NCBI RefSeq assembly: GCF_016908395.1
Contig: NZ_JAFBDU010000001.1
Location: 992,001-1,056,000, forward strand
Source: Metabacillus crassostreae
GTDB taxonomy: Bacteria > Bacillota > Bacilli > Bacillales > Bacillaceae
Reading direction: 5' to 3'
Length of the DNA stretch: 64,000 bases
Shown here: piece by piece, positions 35,226-43,947 of the stretch
Position numbering within the stretch: the stretch's first letter is position 1
Layout: the number at the start of each line of letters is the position of its first letter
The notes under the pieces: generated by a model
Seen by the model: the letters and a program-made list of their open reading frames with translations, nothing else
Told to the model about the DNA's origin: nothing
The model's database searches: none
Position numbers and translations under genes: made by a program

Positions 35226-35783
35226 ATGCTTCTACAAGCTTTACTCATTTTTATTTTGCAATTAATTTATGTCCCAGTTTTAACGATTCGAACGATCCTT
35301 CTTGTTAAAAATCAAACAAAATCAGCAGCAGGTGTTGGTCTCTTTGAGGGAATCATTTATATTGTGAGTCTAATTTTTGTTTTTCAGGACCTCTCAAATA
35401 TGTATAATATCGTTTCTTATATCGTAGGTTTTAGCGTTGGTTTACTACTCGGAGGAGCCCTTGAACGAAAATTAGCCATTGGATACATCACGTATCAAGC
35501 AAATATCCTTGAGAAAAATATGGATTTAGTAAATGCTTTACGCACGGCAGGGTTTGGTGTAACTGTATTCGTAGGAGAAGGAATTAATACTCCTCGATAT
35601 CGTCTTGATATTGTTGCAAAACGTTCTAGAGAAGATGAACTTTTAGAAATCATTGATAGATACGAGGAAAAAGCATTCTTAATGTCATATGAAATACGTT
35701 CATTTAAAGGTGGCTTTTTAACTAAATCAATGAAAAAAAGAGCACTATTATTCAAAAAAAAAAAAAATGAATCCCACCAATAA
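35226..35783 (+). CDS. YebE-like membrane protein (UPF0316, DUF2179/DUF5698)
   Basis: The 185-aa protein has three hydrophobic helices near residues 3-24, 35-56 and 62-82. A DUF2179 domain follows ([28 protein letters not shown]). The family is conserved in Bacillus (B. subtilis YebE, UPF0316), but its function is not established. The tail is Lys-rich ([18 protein letters not shown]). AAAGGAA lies about 8 bp before the start, and a terminator follows. Confidence 0.85.
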   Translation: MLLQALLIFILQLIYVPVLTIRTILLVKNQTKSAAGVGLFEGIIYIVSLIFVFQDLSNMYNIVSYIVGFSVGLLLGGALERKLAIGYITYQANILEKNMDLVNALRTAGFGVTVFVGEGINTPRYRLDIVAKRSREDELLEIIDRYEEKAFLMSYEIRSFKGGFLTKSMKKRALLFKKKKNESHQ

Positions 35784-35862
35784 TAAAATTTAGGATTGCC
35801 TTTAATTTACGACAATGTATACAAATTAATTTGGCAAAAAGATTATGTTTTTGATCATTCTA

Positions 35863-35892
35863 AGAGAGCAAAACCTATTTGCTCTCTCTTAT
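35863..35892 (+). terminator. Terminator after the YebE-like gene
   Basis: AGAGAGCAAA (35863-35872) pairs with TTTGCTCTCT (35878-35887), followed by CTTATATTT. Confidence 0.7.
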
Positions 35893-35924
35893 ATTTACCA
35901 AAACTAAAATCCAGCTAGGCTTTA

Positions 35925-36255
35925 AGCATATTACACAAAGGAATAATCACATCTTTTTGGTCAAATTTTTTTCCATTATCTCCGCTTCATAGTCACATTG
36001 AAATCTTTATCAACCACTATATCAAAAGCAAGATCACTTAAATGATTTCCTATAGAATCAATCTATTTGGCTACTTCTATGCAAATATTGATCATTTTAA
36101 CCAGAAGTTTAAACACTTTTTGGCTATTCAACCCATAATACTTTGCAAAGGCAAATTGACTCGGAACAACTTCTTTTCTATTAGTGATTACTATTAATCC
36201 CTTTTTTTCGCCATTATACCTGGTGAAACCCACTCTTTTTCCTTATTTTTCAGTA
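35925..36255 (-). pseudogene. Probable fragment of a YheC/YheD-type ATP-grasp gene
   Basis: One minus-strand frame reads VGFTRYNGEKKGLIVITNRK, then EVVPSQFAFAKYYGL and LLVKMINICIEVAK, then a stop. It continues in the same frame as NHLSDLAFDIVVDKDFNVTM. The spacing and the LSDLxFDIVVD motif match the ATP-grasp end of YheC/YheD-like proteins. There is no start, no ribosome binding site and no N-terminal half, and the metal-binding ExN is missing. This would be a second decayed member of the family in the window. Confidence 0.55.
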
Positions 36256-36458
36256 AGTATATACGAAAATCAATATATATTCTACATGAATATTAAAGCC
36301 TGTTTTTCAACTCGAAATGTAAAAGAATGTGCGAAAATCCAGTATGTTTTTAGTTAAATCTAGCTAAGGTAAGACCCTAGCTAGATTTAAGACTTAGTAA
36401 ATCGTCCCCTAGTAGTCGATTGAATGAATGAATAAATGAACATACTTTTTTTATAAAG

Positions 36459-36959
36459 CTATTTAATAAAAATTAGCTTCATAACAAGACTACACAAACT
36501 ACCCAATATTCCACCTCTAACAGCATCTAATGGATAATGTACACCTACCCAAACACGTGATAGCCCCATAAACATCGATAAAATAAACAGGTATTTGCCT
36601 AATACTTTATTAATCATATAAATCAATGTTGAAATAGAAAATGCAAATAACGTATGTTTGCTCAAGTATGAAGAATCAAGCTTCGAAGAGAGTAAAACGT
36701 TTGCCTGCCGAGTAATAAATGGCCTTGGTCGATACTTTATTTTCTTCACAAGGAAAATCACACAATAATTCAACAGCATAATAAATGCAGATGTAAAAAG
36801 AAAATTTCGTCTTGTCCTCTTTGGCTGATAAATTAAAATGAAAATGAAGGCTATAGGATAAATGTATCTCATTTCATTTGATGCGTAGATCATTAATTTA
36901 TCTAAAAGTTCACTTTTCCCTGCCATTTTGTTAATAAATACAAATAACTTTTTGTCCAT
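36459..36959 (-). CDS. PAP2-family phosphatase, BcrC-like
   Basis: 166 aa with five or six helices. The three PAP2 motifs are KKIKYRPRPF, SYLSKHTLFAF and SRVWVGVHYPLDAVRGG. The overall layout is like BcrC, which dephosphorylates undecaprenyl pyrophosphate at the outer membrane face. The second motif is unusual: SKH in place of the common SGH/SDH, with the catalytic His kept. The start ATG at 36959 follows AGGAGAG by 7 bp. The gene could recycle the lipid carrier for the neighbouring glycan pathway, but that link is inference. Confidence 0.85.
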   Translation of the reverse strand: MDKKLFVFINKMAGKSELLDKLMIYASNEMRYIYPIAFIFILIYQPKRTRRNFLFTSAFIMLLNYCVIFLVKKIKYRPRPFITRQANVLLSSKLDSSYLSKHTLFAFSISTLIYMINKVLGKYLFILSMFMGLSRVWVGVHYPLDAVRGGILGSLCSLVMKLIFIK

Positions 36960-37164
36960 AATTTCTCTCCTAGTTAAAGATTCTAGATTTAGTATGAGCA
37001 ATAAGTTAGTTTGTAATGTTGTTAAAAAATGGTAAGGTGACTATTGCTATAGTAAATTAAATTACCAATCTCGACATTCTCATACACCAACAATGAAAAT
37101 AAAATATTTTTTTTATAATTGTGCACAATATCTATGAGAAAAATGAAGGGAGGAAAATCCACCA

Positions 37165-37290
37165 ATGACGAATAAAAACGATAATAGAGAACGTAAAAAC
37201 AAATATCCAAATAATAAAAAGAAGGATGCGGAAATTTCTAAAGAGATTAATATAAGAAGCGAAATAACAAAAAAAGACTTAGGTAAATAA
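37165..37290 (+). CDS. Small charged protein (41 aa)
   Basis: GGGAGG lies 11 bp before ATG. The peptide (MTNKNDNRERKNKYPNNKKK... ending ITKKDLGK) is highly polar, rich in Lys, Asn and Glu, and has no Cys. Its composition is like small acid-soluble or other minor spore proteins of Bacillus, but I cannot match it to a family. It is followed by a terminator-like structure shared with the helicase gene. Confidence 0.6.
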   Translation: MTNKNDNRERKNKYPNNKKKDAEISKEINIRSEITKKDLGK

Positions 37291-37297
37291 AATTAAT

Positions 37298-37397
37298 ACC
37301 CCAAAGAGTACCAATCAACAAAAAACAACCTAGTAAGACGTGATTATATTTGTTCATCACATCTTATTAAGTCATTGTGTTGGTACTTTAATTTGGG
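37298..37397. terminator. Nested inverted-repeat terminator between converging genes
   Basis: Outer arms CCCCAAA / TTTGGGG and GTACCAA / TTGGTAC enclose an inner stem AGTAAGACGTGAT / ATCACATCTTATT with wobble pairs. It lies between the 37165 gene and the converging helicase gene. Confidence 0.6.
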
Positions 37398-37416
37398 GCT
37401 ATCTTTTTAACTGGAA

Positions 37417-38757
37417 TTATCTACCTCTTCTATTATCTCTACCCGATGAAGTTCGACCGTTTCGATTTTGATTACCTTCTGTTTGTTTATTTCTTGAAGA
37501 TGTGTTTCTTCCTTCTTTATTTCTTCTATTGCTACTTCTACTACCATTACTTCTTCCAGCAGGATTAGGACGTCTGGATTTTTTTATTTCGGTTTTTCGT
37601 TCTTGAGCATAATCCTCACGATCAGGTACACTAACTCCTTTGATTACCTGCTTTTCTAATGATTGATTTATGCCTTTTTCAATCATTTGAAGAAATTCAA
37701 CATCTTTAGGAGCGACTAATGTATACGCAACACCCTCTCCACCTGCACGGCCTGTTCGTCCAATTCGATGAACATAGCTTTCCACATCATGAGGGATATC
37801 ATAGTTAAATACATGTGTTACTCCTTCAACATCTAAACCTCTAGCAGCTACATCTGTCGCAACTAAAAATTGAATTTTTGCGTCACGAAATCGTTTCATT
37901 GCTTTCTCTCTTTTTGCTTGTGTTAAGTCACCGTGTAATTCATCTGACTCAAATCCATTTGCAATGAGTGCCTCTTGAAGCTTTTTAGCTCTAATTTTAG
38001 TTCTACAAAAAATAATCCCTAGAAATGGTCGTTGCTCTTTTAATAGATGAATCAACGTATCTTGCTTTCTTCTATCTGTTGTTTCAATGACAATTTGGTT
38101 AATTTCTTCAACAGTTACTTTCTTTGCTTGTATTTGAATTGTTTCTGGATTGTTCATATATTTCTTAGCTAATGCACGTATTTCACTTTGCATCGTAGCT
38201 GAAAATAACATAGTTTGTCTTGATGAAAGTGTTTCATAAATAATATTCTCGACTTCAGGTAAAAAGCCCATATGTAACATTTGATCTGCTTCATCTAACA
38301 CAAACATTCTTACAGTTGAAAGATCAATCGTTCCACGTCTAATATGATCGAGTAATCTCCCAGGTGTTGCAACAACTATGTGCTGTGAGCCTTTTAGTTT
38401 TTTTAGCTGTTGCTCGACATCTTGCCCACCATATACAGCGAGTACATTCACACCTTCAAGGTTTTCAATCATTTTCTTCGTTTCTTTCGATATCTGTTGT
38501 GCCAATTCACGTGTAGGGGTTAAGATTAACGCTTGAACCTCTGAGCTCTCTACATCAATTCTCTCTAGTATTGGAAGAACAAATGCAAGTGTCTTACCAG
38601 TTCCAGTTTGTGCTTGAGCAATTACATCTCTTCCCTCAAGCACAAGAGGAATTGTCTTTTCTTGAATAGGTGTAGGATTTATAAGTCCTAAAGACTTTAA
38701 TGTATGATTAATTTTTTTTTGAATTCCCAATTGTAAAAAATCTGGCAAGCTGATCAC
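37417..38757 (-). CDS. DEAD-box RNA helicase
   Basis: 446 aa with all motifs in order: Q motif near 24-31, AQTGTGKT (49-56), PTRELAQQ (81-88), TPGR, DEAD (155-158), SAT (186-188), [11 protein letters not shown] and [10 protein letters not shown]. The C-terminal 70 residues are Arg/Asn/Gly/Ser-rich and unstructured, typical of RNA-binding tails in CshA-type helicases of cold adaptation and the degradosome. The core is too divergent at the N-terminus for me to name it CshA. The start is GTG at 38757 or TTG at 38748; AAAGAG is better spaced for the TTG. Confidence 0.92.
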   Translation of the reverse strand: MISLPDFLQLGIQKKINHTLKSLGLINPTPIQEKTIPLVLEGRDVIAQAQTGTGKTLAFVLPILERIDVESSEVQALILTPTRELAQQISKETKKMIENLEGVNVLAVYGGQDVEQQLKKLKGSQHIVVATPGRLLDHIRRGTIDLSTVRMFVLDEADQMLHMGFLPEVENIIYETLSSRQTMLFSATMQSEIRALAKKYMNNPETIQIQAKKVTVEEINQIVIETTDRRKQDTLIHLLKEQRPFLGIIFCRTKIRAKKLQEALIANGFESDELHGDLTQAKREKAMKRFRDAKIQFLVATDVAARGLDVEGVTHVFNYDIPHDVESYVHRIGRTGRAGGEGVAYTLVAPKDVEFLQMIEKGINQSLEKQVIKGVSVPDREDYAQERKTEIKKSRRPNPAGRSNGSRSSNRRNKEGRNTSSRNKQTEGNQNRNGRTSSGRDNRRGR

Positions 38758-38980
38758 ATCTCTTTTCTATTTTAATTCTTATTTTGACAAAGGCTTATTA
38801 ACTATAGCACATTAGATAGTATTTTACAGATTGAATATATTTATCATATATCATTTTTATAATACTATTTAATAATTCTCCTCTGGTAATCTTGTCTTAT
38901 CTTATTTGTATCAGAAATCCCCATTTTTTTAACAACTTCATTTTCCAATACATAATTACAAAGTTGTCCTACATAGTCTT

Positions 38981-39030
38981 AAAGGTGGTTTAGTTTAAAA
39001 GGAGGTTTAGTTTAAAAGGAGGTTTTTTAA
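38981..39030 (+). promoter_or_regulatory. Triplicated Shine-Dalgarno-like leader
   Basis: The leader of the 39031 gene contains three tandem units: AAAGGTGGTTTAGTTTA, AAAGGAGGTTTAGTTTA and AAAGGAGGTTTTTTA. They are 17 bp apart and the last is 8 bp before the ATG. Each unit carries a Shine-Dalgarno core, so it is a recent tandem duplication of the ribosome binding region. Confidence 0.8.
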
Positions 39031-39303
39031 ATGTCGAATAGTAAGGAAGAAAGAAATACTGGATTAATTAAAGGTGTTGCAAAAGAAGCTAATGATTTTG
39101 TTCATAACACTGTAGATACTTCAGGAAAAATTGTGAAATCAGTTTCTGGTGAAGGTGGTCTCGTAGGAAAAACTGTTGACTCTTCAGGAAGAATTGTTAA
39201 AAAAATTTCTGACACAGGTAATAATGTGATAGGTCAAACCGTTGATAGTTCTTCAAGAGTATTTAAAAATGTAACTGATAAAGCATTTAAAAAGAAGAAA
39301 TAA
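39031..39303 (+). CDS. Small repeat protein (90 aa)
   Basis: Three imperfect repeats occur: VDTSGKIVKSVSG, VDSSGRIVKKISD and VDSSSRVFKNVTD, with 20-25-residue spacing. It is rich in Val, Ser and Lys and has no membrane segment. The repeat pattern suggests amphipathic helices that may bind DNA, membrane or each other. Translation begins at ATG behind a tripled AAAGGAGG leader. No family is recognised. Confidence 0.65.
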   Translation: MSNSKEERNTGLIKGVAKEANDFVHNTVDTSGKIVKSVSGEGGLVGKTVDSSGRIVKKISDTGNNVIGQTVDSSSRVFKNVTDKAFKKKK

Positions 39304-39327
39304 AATACATTGAATAATACTTAAAAT

Positions 39328-39484
39328 GGCTCTGTTAAACTTTGTTGTTGATTTCCGTTACAGCATTCGCTTTCCCGGAGCCTCCCGGCACAAGCACGCA
39401 ACACGCTTCTCTATGCAGGAGTCTCATATATTCACCTACAATCAACTAAGTGCTAAAAAATCAACATTAAGCTTTAACATAGCC
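39328..39484. mobile_element. MITE-like element, copy 2 (internally deleted)
   Basis: Same ends as the copy at 2769 (GGCTCTGTTAAAC... and ...TTTAACATAGCC), but about 50 bp shorter because part of the GC-rich middle is gone. The flanking DNA repeats TTAAAAT on both sides (39321-39327 and 39487-39493), a decayed target duplication. Confidence 0.75.
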
Positions 39485-39496
39485 TTTTAAAATATG

Positions 39497-39526
39497 GAGC
39501 CTTCTATTGTTAATGAAGGCTCTTAA
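39497..39526 (+). terminator. Weak terminator downstream of the MITE
   Basis: GAGCCTTC (39497-39504) and GAAGGCTC (39515-39522) form an 8-bp stem followed by TTAATTAATTT. Confidence 0.45.
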
Positions 39527-39601
39527 TTAATTTCTTCAGAATAAGAAAAATACTGTTGTTTTCTCTAAGTAAATTAGACCTTCAGGGCGCATTTATAAAA
39601 T

Positions 39602-41170
39602 TTAAAGTTTTTTAATTTCTTCATGCTGTAAATGCTCACGTAACAAAAACTTCTGTATCTTACCACTTGCATTTCGCGGTAATTCTTCTACAAAGATATA
39701 TCGTCTTGGTCTTTTATAAGGAGCAAGTTTCTCAGAATTTTCACAAAACAGTTCAAGCTCCTCAGCAGTTACATTTTGTTGCTTTTTCACCACAATTGCA
39801 ATTACACGCTCACCCCAAAGTTCATCAGGCTCTCCAAGAACAGCCACATCTAAGACTCCATCATGCTCATAGAGGAAATCCTCTACTTCACGTGGATAGA
39901 TATTTTCTCCACCACTTATAACCATATCATCAACACGATCTGCGACATATAAATATCCATCATGATCTACATAACCTAAATCACCAGAATGATACCAGCC
40001 TTTATATAATGCTTTTTCAGTTGCTTCTTTTCTATTAAAATACCCAATCATCATGCAAGGACCTTTTACTATAATTTCTCCAACTTCACCTGCTGGTAGC
40101 ATATCCTCTGGCTCTGATGGTCCATTATCATTCGGTTTAACAATTCGAATTTCGTGATTAAAACAAGCTCTTCCAGCTGATCCAGCTTTTGTAAGCTGCT
40201 CTTCTTTGCCTAAAAACGTTATTGCCGGTCCCATCTCTGTCATACCGTATGCTTGTACAAGGTCTATTCCTAACCTCTCTTTACATGCATTAACCAAAAT
40301 TGGCGCCATTGGGGCAGCTCCGTATAAACCTATCTTTAATGAAGATATATCATAATCATCAAGCTTTTCTTCAAGTAGCATATTCCACATAGTAGGTGCA
40401 GCAAATAACATTGTTATCCGTTCCTCTTTTATTTCTTCAAGAACTTTGTTCGGATCAAAATGATGGATAATTACATTTGTAGCACCAGCATGAACACGCG
40501 GTAAAAAACTACAATGAAGTTCAGCACAATGAAACATAGGCGCAGTTACTAGTCCTATAACTTCAGTTTTAATACCTATTGAACTTATACAAATTAAACT
40601 TTGTTCAACCATATCACGATGTCGATGCATCACGCCTTTAGGACGACCCGTTGTTCCACTAGTATACATAATAGCATAGGTTTCATTTTCAGACAGATCT
40701 AAAGAGGTAGGATTAGTAGGTAAAGCAAGCCGGGTAATTTCATGATAGCTAGATGCATAGGAAGGGATTGGTTCATCAATTGACCAAAAAGTCATATTTG
40801 GAAATTGTGCATGAATTTTTGTTATCTCGTCTTCAAGAGCCTTCTCGAACATAATAATCTTAGGTGCAGCATCTTTTAAAATATAAGCTATTTCTTCAGC
40901 TTTTAAACGAAAATTAATTGGATTAAGAATTGCCCCAATTTTTGCAGTCGCAAAATACACTGTAGCTAGTTCATACGTATTAAATAACAATGTTGATACC
41001 CTATCACCTTTCCTAACTCCTGCAGAAGATAAAGCATTGGCAAGTTTATTTACCTGCTCATTCCACTGATTATAAGTCCAACGAACATTTCTAGTACGAT
41101 CTACTAGAGCTAATTTGTTACCGAATTTCAACACTGTTTGTTCAAATAATTCACCGATTGTTAAGTACAT
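39602..41170 (-). CDS. AMP-binding acyl-CoA ligase (fatty acid or aryl acid)
   Basis: The 522-aa enzyme of the adenylate-forming family has the P-loop YTSGTTGRPKG (about 169-179), the core QAYGMTEMGP, and GWYHSGDLGYVDHDGYLYVADRVDD. The hinge and catalytic lysine region reads RNASGKIQKFLLREHL. It activates a carboxylic acid as an acyl-AMP and transfers it to CoA. The sequence is closest in feel to medium/long-chain acyl-CoA ligases such as those annotated FadD. The start is ATG at 41170, 7 bp after GGGAGG; the ATG two codons upstream is too near. It may supply or drain acyl-CoA in the same cell as the operon at 43948-51515. Confidence 0.9.
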   Translation of the reverse strand: MYLTIGELFEQTVLKFGNKLALVDRTRNVRWTYNQWNEQVNKLANALSSAGVRKGDRVSTLLFNTYELATVYFATAKIGAILNPINFRLKAEEIAYILKDAAPKIIMFEKALEDEITKIHAQFPNMTFWSIDEPIPSYASSYHEITRLALPTNPTSLDLSENETYAIMYTSGTTGRPKGVMHRHRDMVEQSLICISSIGIKTEVIGLVTAPMFHCAELHCSFLPRVHAGATNVIIHHFDPNKVLEEIKEERITMLFAAPTMWNMLLEEKLDDYDISSLKIGLYGAAPMAPILVNACKERLGIDLVQAYGMTEMGPAITFLGKEEQLTKAGSAGRACFNHEIRIVKPNDNGPSEPEDMLPAGEVGEIIVKGPCMMIGYFNRKEATEKALYKGWYHSGDLGYVDHDGYLYVADRVDDMVISGGENIYPREVEDFLYEHDGVLDVAVLGEPDELWGERVIAIVVKKQQNVTAEELELFCENSEKLAPYKRPRRYIFVEELPRNASGKIQKFLLREHLQHEEIKKL

Positions 41171-41349
41171 ACTCATTCCTCCCTTACCAAGAAAGCGGTT
41201 ACATAATATTTTAACTTAAGCTCTATATATGTTTATTTCTAGCCCAGAAATGAAATTCCTTGTTTTTTTTAAAATGTTCCGTTATCTTATTTATTTCTAC
41301 AAAGACATTTAACTTTGTGAAGGAATCAACAGTGAAACTATAAAAAATT

Positions 41350-41390
41350 CAAAAAAAACCTGAGTTGAATCCTATAGGATTCAACTCAGG
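41350..41390 (-). terminator. Rho-independent terminator
   Basis: On the minus strand a perfect CCTGAGTTGAATCC stem (41359-41390) with TATA loop is followed by TTTTTTTT. It ends the 41397 gene. Confidence 0.9.
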
Positions 41391-41396
41391 CTCAGC

Positions 41397-41594
41397 TTAA
41401 CTACCCATTTTTCTTCGAGTATTAGAAGGCTTTTTCGATTGTTGGCTTTTCATTTTTTGATTAGCACCTAGCCCTTTATTCTTTGATTGATTACCATTTT
41501 CTTGAGCTGACTTCTTATTAGCGAGCTGTTGCTTCATAAGCTCTTGCAAACTTACCTTCTTTTTTTCTGATGTATTTTGATCATTTTTTTCCAT
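41397..41594 (-). CDS. Small basic protein (65 aa)
   Basis: The peptide opens MEKNDQNTSEKKKVSLQELM and ends KPSNTRRKMGS. It is Lys/Asn/Gln-rich, and the LQELMKQQLANKK segment is helical. AAAAGGAG lies 8 bp before ATG, and the terminator follows the stop directly. Small Lys-rich proteins of this kind are common in Bacillus. No function is known. Confidence 0.7.
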   Translation of the reverse strand: MEKNDQNTSEKKKVSLQELMKQQLANKKSAQENGNQSKNKGLGANQKMKSQQSKKPSNTRRKMGS

Positions 41595-42059
41595 GATTAA
41601 TCTCCTTTTATATCAAATCTCTTTATTCATTATAATATATATTAAAGATTTTAACACCTATCTAAAATTATAAACATTATGATTATAGATTATTTAATGA
41701 TCTTACCTTTAAATAATAATATTTGGTTATCAATATTAATAAATTTAATAGAACAAATATAATTTTTGATAATACGAATGATTTTAACTTCTCTTATATA
41801 AATTAACTTTGGTTGATTGAATTATATATTGGAATCACTGCAATTTTTTCAATTATTTTTTTTAAAAATTTTTCCGAAAAATTTTTTCTTGAAATTTAGT
41901 TAAGCGTATATTGGGATAAATATATTCGTTCCTTTCACTATAACTCAGCTGTTTCCTTTAAGATACACTAAGTTATTCTACAAATTATACTTAGTTCAAA
42001 AAATCACTTCTTTCTCATGAGCTCAAGTTAAATGTGACAATAGTTTCAAATCATCTACA
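41595..42059. other. AT-rich intergenic region
   Basis: About 460 bp, mostly A and T, with one inverted repeat around AAATTTTTCCGAAAAATTT near 41870. No supported gene. Confidence 0.45.
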
Positions 42060-42107
42060 TTGACATTTTCCAATAAATTCTTTATCATTATATTGTAAAC
42101 GCTTACA
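42060..42107 (+). promoter_or_regulatory. Sigma-A promoter with a cre (CcpA) site at its start point
   Basis: TTGACA (42060-42065), a 17-bp spacer and TATCAT (42083-42088) make a good sigma-A promoter. TGTAAACGCTTACA at 42094-42107 matches the cre consensus TGWAANCGNTNWCA at every position. It covers the expected transcription start, a position that gives repression by CcpA when preferred sugars are present. Confidence 0.75.
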
Positions 42108-42123
42108 AATAAGAGGTGATGAT

Positions 42124-42282
42124 ATGTATAATGTTTCAAATTTAATTAATACATCAAAAGTAAAGATCATCGATGCTCTTTTACTTAATAATATTTATAA
42201 AATGCCTGATGGAAGACAATTTTATGAAGCATCAGAGGAAGAGCTAGCAGACGTTCTATATATTCACAAGCAGGAACACTAA
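42124..42282 (+). CDS. FbpA-like small protein (Fur-regulated basic protein family)
   Basis: The 52-aa peptide (KVKIIDALLLNNIYKMPDGRQF, then YEASEEELADVLYIH) fits the short FbpA family (IxxLIxxGIYKxxxxQLYELTLSELE). In B. subtilis that family acts with the FsrA small RNA in the iron-sparing response. AGAGGTGAT lies just before ATG. No clear Fur box is seen; instead a perfect cre site sits at the promoter, so control is probably by carbon source. Confidence 0.72.
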   Translation: MYNVSNLINTSKVKIIDALLLNNIYKMPDGRQFYEASEEELADVLYIHKQEH

Positions 42283-42292
42283 ATATCCACTA

Positions 42293-42323
42293 AGGGTTAG
42301 AGTCAAAATATGAATCTAACCCC
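42293..42323 (+). terminator. Hairpin after the FbpA-like gene
   Basis: GGGTTAGA pairs with TCTAACCC (42294-42301 with 42315-42322); the T-tail is weak. Confidence 0.5.
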
Positions 42324-42385
42324 TATATAAATTAAGCAGGTTTTCCTTTTCTATACCGCCTCTCGAAATAACTTTTTAATTATTA

Positions 42386-42599
42386 GGCTCTGTTAAACTT
42401 TGTTGTTGATTTCCGTTACAGGCATCCGCTTTCCGCGGGAAAAAAGTACCTTTTTCCCTAGGTCTGGGAGCCTCCTTGGCGCAAGCACCTGTGGGGTCTA
42501 CCATTGACACGCTCCTCTATGCAGGAGTCTCATGTATTCACCTCCAATCAACAAAGTGCTAAAAATCAGGATTAACCTTTAACATAGCCAATTATTAAA
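42386..42599. mobile_element. MITE-like element, copy 3, with 8-bp target duplication
   Basis: This 214-bp full-length element has the same termini as copy 1. It is flanked by AATTATTA (42378-42385) and AATTATTA (42600-42607), an exact 8-bp duplication. The inner part holds GCGGGAAAAAAGTACC and CGCAAGCACC blocks shared with copy 1 and no frame of useful size. It sits between the FbpA-like gene and the 42675 gene. Confidence 0.88.
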
Positions 42600-42674
42600 T
42601 AATGATTTTGATTAATAAATCTTTTCATTATGAGAAAAACTAAACGTAGTTATTAAGAAAGAAGGGTTTTTGAG

Positions 42675-42818
42675 ATGAAAAAGGAAGAAAACTGCATAGA
42701 AGAAGAAGATTACATAAGTCATATGCTAAATGAACAAATTACAAGAATTTGTGTGACAGAAGAAGTTGAACGAATGAGAGAAGAAAGTGATCATAATGAA
42801 AAAGACAATGAGATTTAA
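42675..42818 (+). CDS. Small acidic protein (47 aa)
   Basis: The frame starts at ATG after AAGAAGGG and encodes MKKEENCIEEEDYISHMLNE..., with two cysteines (C7 and C26) and a strongly acidic, helical sequence. The stop codon lies within the loop of a 16-bp terminator stem, so the last codons are part of the stem. No family is recognised. Confidence 0.6.
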   Translation: MKKEENCIEEEDYISHMLNEQITRICVTEEVERMREESDHNEKDNEI

Positions 42819-42840
42819 TAATCCCATTGTCTTTTTCATT
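42795..42840. terminator. Bidirectional terminator overlapping a gene end
   Basis: AATGAAAAAGACAATG (42795-42810) and CATTGTCTTTTTCATT (42825-42840) form a perfect 16-bp stem. It serves the 42675 gene and the converging aldo/keto reductase gene. Confidence 0.85.
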
Positions 42841-42865
42841 ACACATTGTCCATTTTACTATAGAT

Positions 42866-43846
42866 TTACGGCATTTTTTGTCCACGAGCTGATGTAAATA
42901 ATGAATACCATTCCTCACGAGTCATTTTTTCAGATTGATATACTGCTTCAGCACAATTGGATATACGTTCAGGATTTGTCGTCCCGATAACAGGCTGAAT
43001 GAATACAGGATGTCGCATTAACCAACCAAGAACTATTGCTTCTTTCGTCGTATTTTTCTCATTAGCCATCTTCTCTACTAATTCAATCGTCTTTAGATCA
43101 GCTTCTGATAGGTTATCCAGCTTGCGCCCAGTATACATACCATTTGCTAAAGGCGACCATGCCTGAAGCTGAACATTCTCCATACGACTGAGCTCCATTA
43201 TTCCATCTGCAAAGTTTACACTGTTACCAGCTTTTTGATTCACTAATATCCCTTGCTTCACAAAATCATTTCTTTTTAAACTCATTTCAAGTTGATTCAC
43301 AACCATTTGCTCAGAGGTGTATGACTCAATTAACTTTATTTGTGCAGCATTCATATTGGAGACTCCAAAGCGACGAACTTTTCCTGAAGTTTTCAATTCT
43401 TCAAATGCTTCTGCTACTATCTCTGGCTCAATTAGTGGATCTGGTCGATGTAAAAGCAATATATCTATATACTCTGTATGTAATCGACTTAAAATAGCGT
43501 CAACAGATGATAATATATGATTTTTTGAAAAATCATATCGCTGTGGTCCTATTTCATCTTGTAAGCGGATACCACATTTTGATTGGATAATTATATTTTC
43601 GCGTAATGTTGGTGAAAGCTTTAGTATATCACCGAAAACCTTTTCTGCTTTTCCCATTGTATAGATATCTGCATGATCAAACATAGTAATCCCAATAGCT
43701 TGAGCTGCATCAATTGCTTTTTCTGCTTTAAGAATATCTTCACTTGTAATGGGATCTGAATTCCACCCACCACCAAAGCCCATACATCCTAAAATAAGAC
43801 GACTACTTGTAATTTCACGTTTTTGTAACGGCATAATTGATTTCAT
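42866..43846 (-). CDS. Aldo/keto reductase (YdhF type)
   Basis: The 326-aa enzyme has the tetrad D57, Y62, K90 and H133 and the family stretches LGCMGFGGGWN, FDHADIYTMGKAE, and VRRFGVSNMN. It is a monomeric NADPH-dependent carbonyl reductase with a TIM-barrel fold. The NADP-binding end reads VQPVIGTTNPERISN. Monocistronic; ATG follows GAGGATTG. The substrate is unknown. Confidence 0.9.
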   Translation of the reverse strand: MKSIMPLQKREITSSRLILGCMGFGGGWNSDPITSEDILKAEKAIDAAQAIGITMFDHADIYTMGKAEKVFGDILKLSPTLRENIIIQSKCGIRLQDEIGPQRYDFSKNHILSSVDAILSRLHTEYIDILLLHRPDPLIEPEIVAEAFEELKTSGKVRRFGVSNMNAAQIKLIESYTSEQMVVNQLEMSLKRNDFVKQGILVNQKAGNSVNFADGIMELSRMENVQLQAWSPLANGMYTGRKLDNLSEADLKTIELVEKMANEKNTTKEAIVLGWLMRHPVFIQPVIGTTNPERISNCAEAVYQSEKMTREEWYSLFTSARGQKMP

Positions 43847-43947
43847 TACAATCCTCCTCAGGTATTTAGTTTAACTTGTTTAGACTATACTAATTATTCT
43901 TCCAAGAAAATAGTTGTATGATATGATCCTAAAATAGAAAAGACCCT

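Noticed and set aside
41860-41910. AT-rich inverted repeat AAATTTTTCCGAAAAATTT
   Set aside because: Isolated, far from any stop codon, and expected by chance in such AT-rich DNA.
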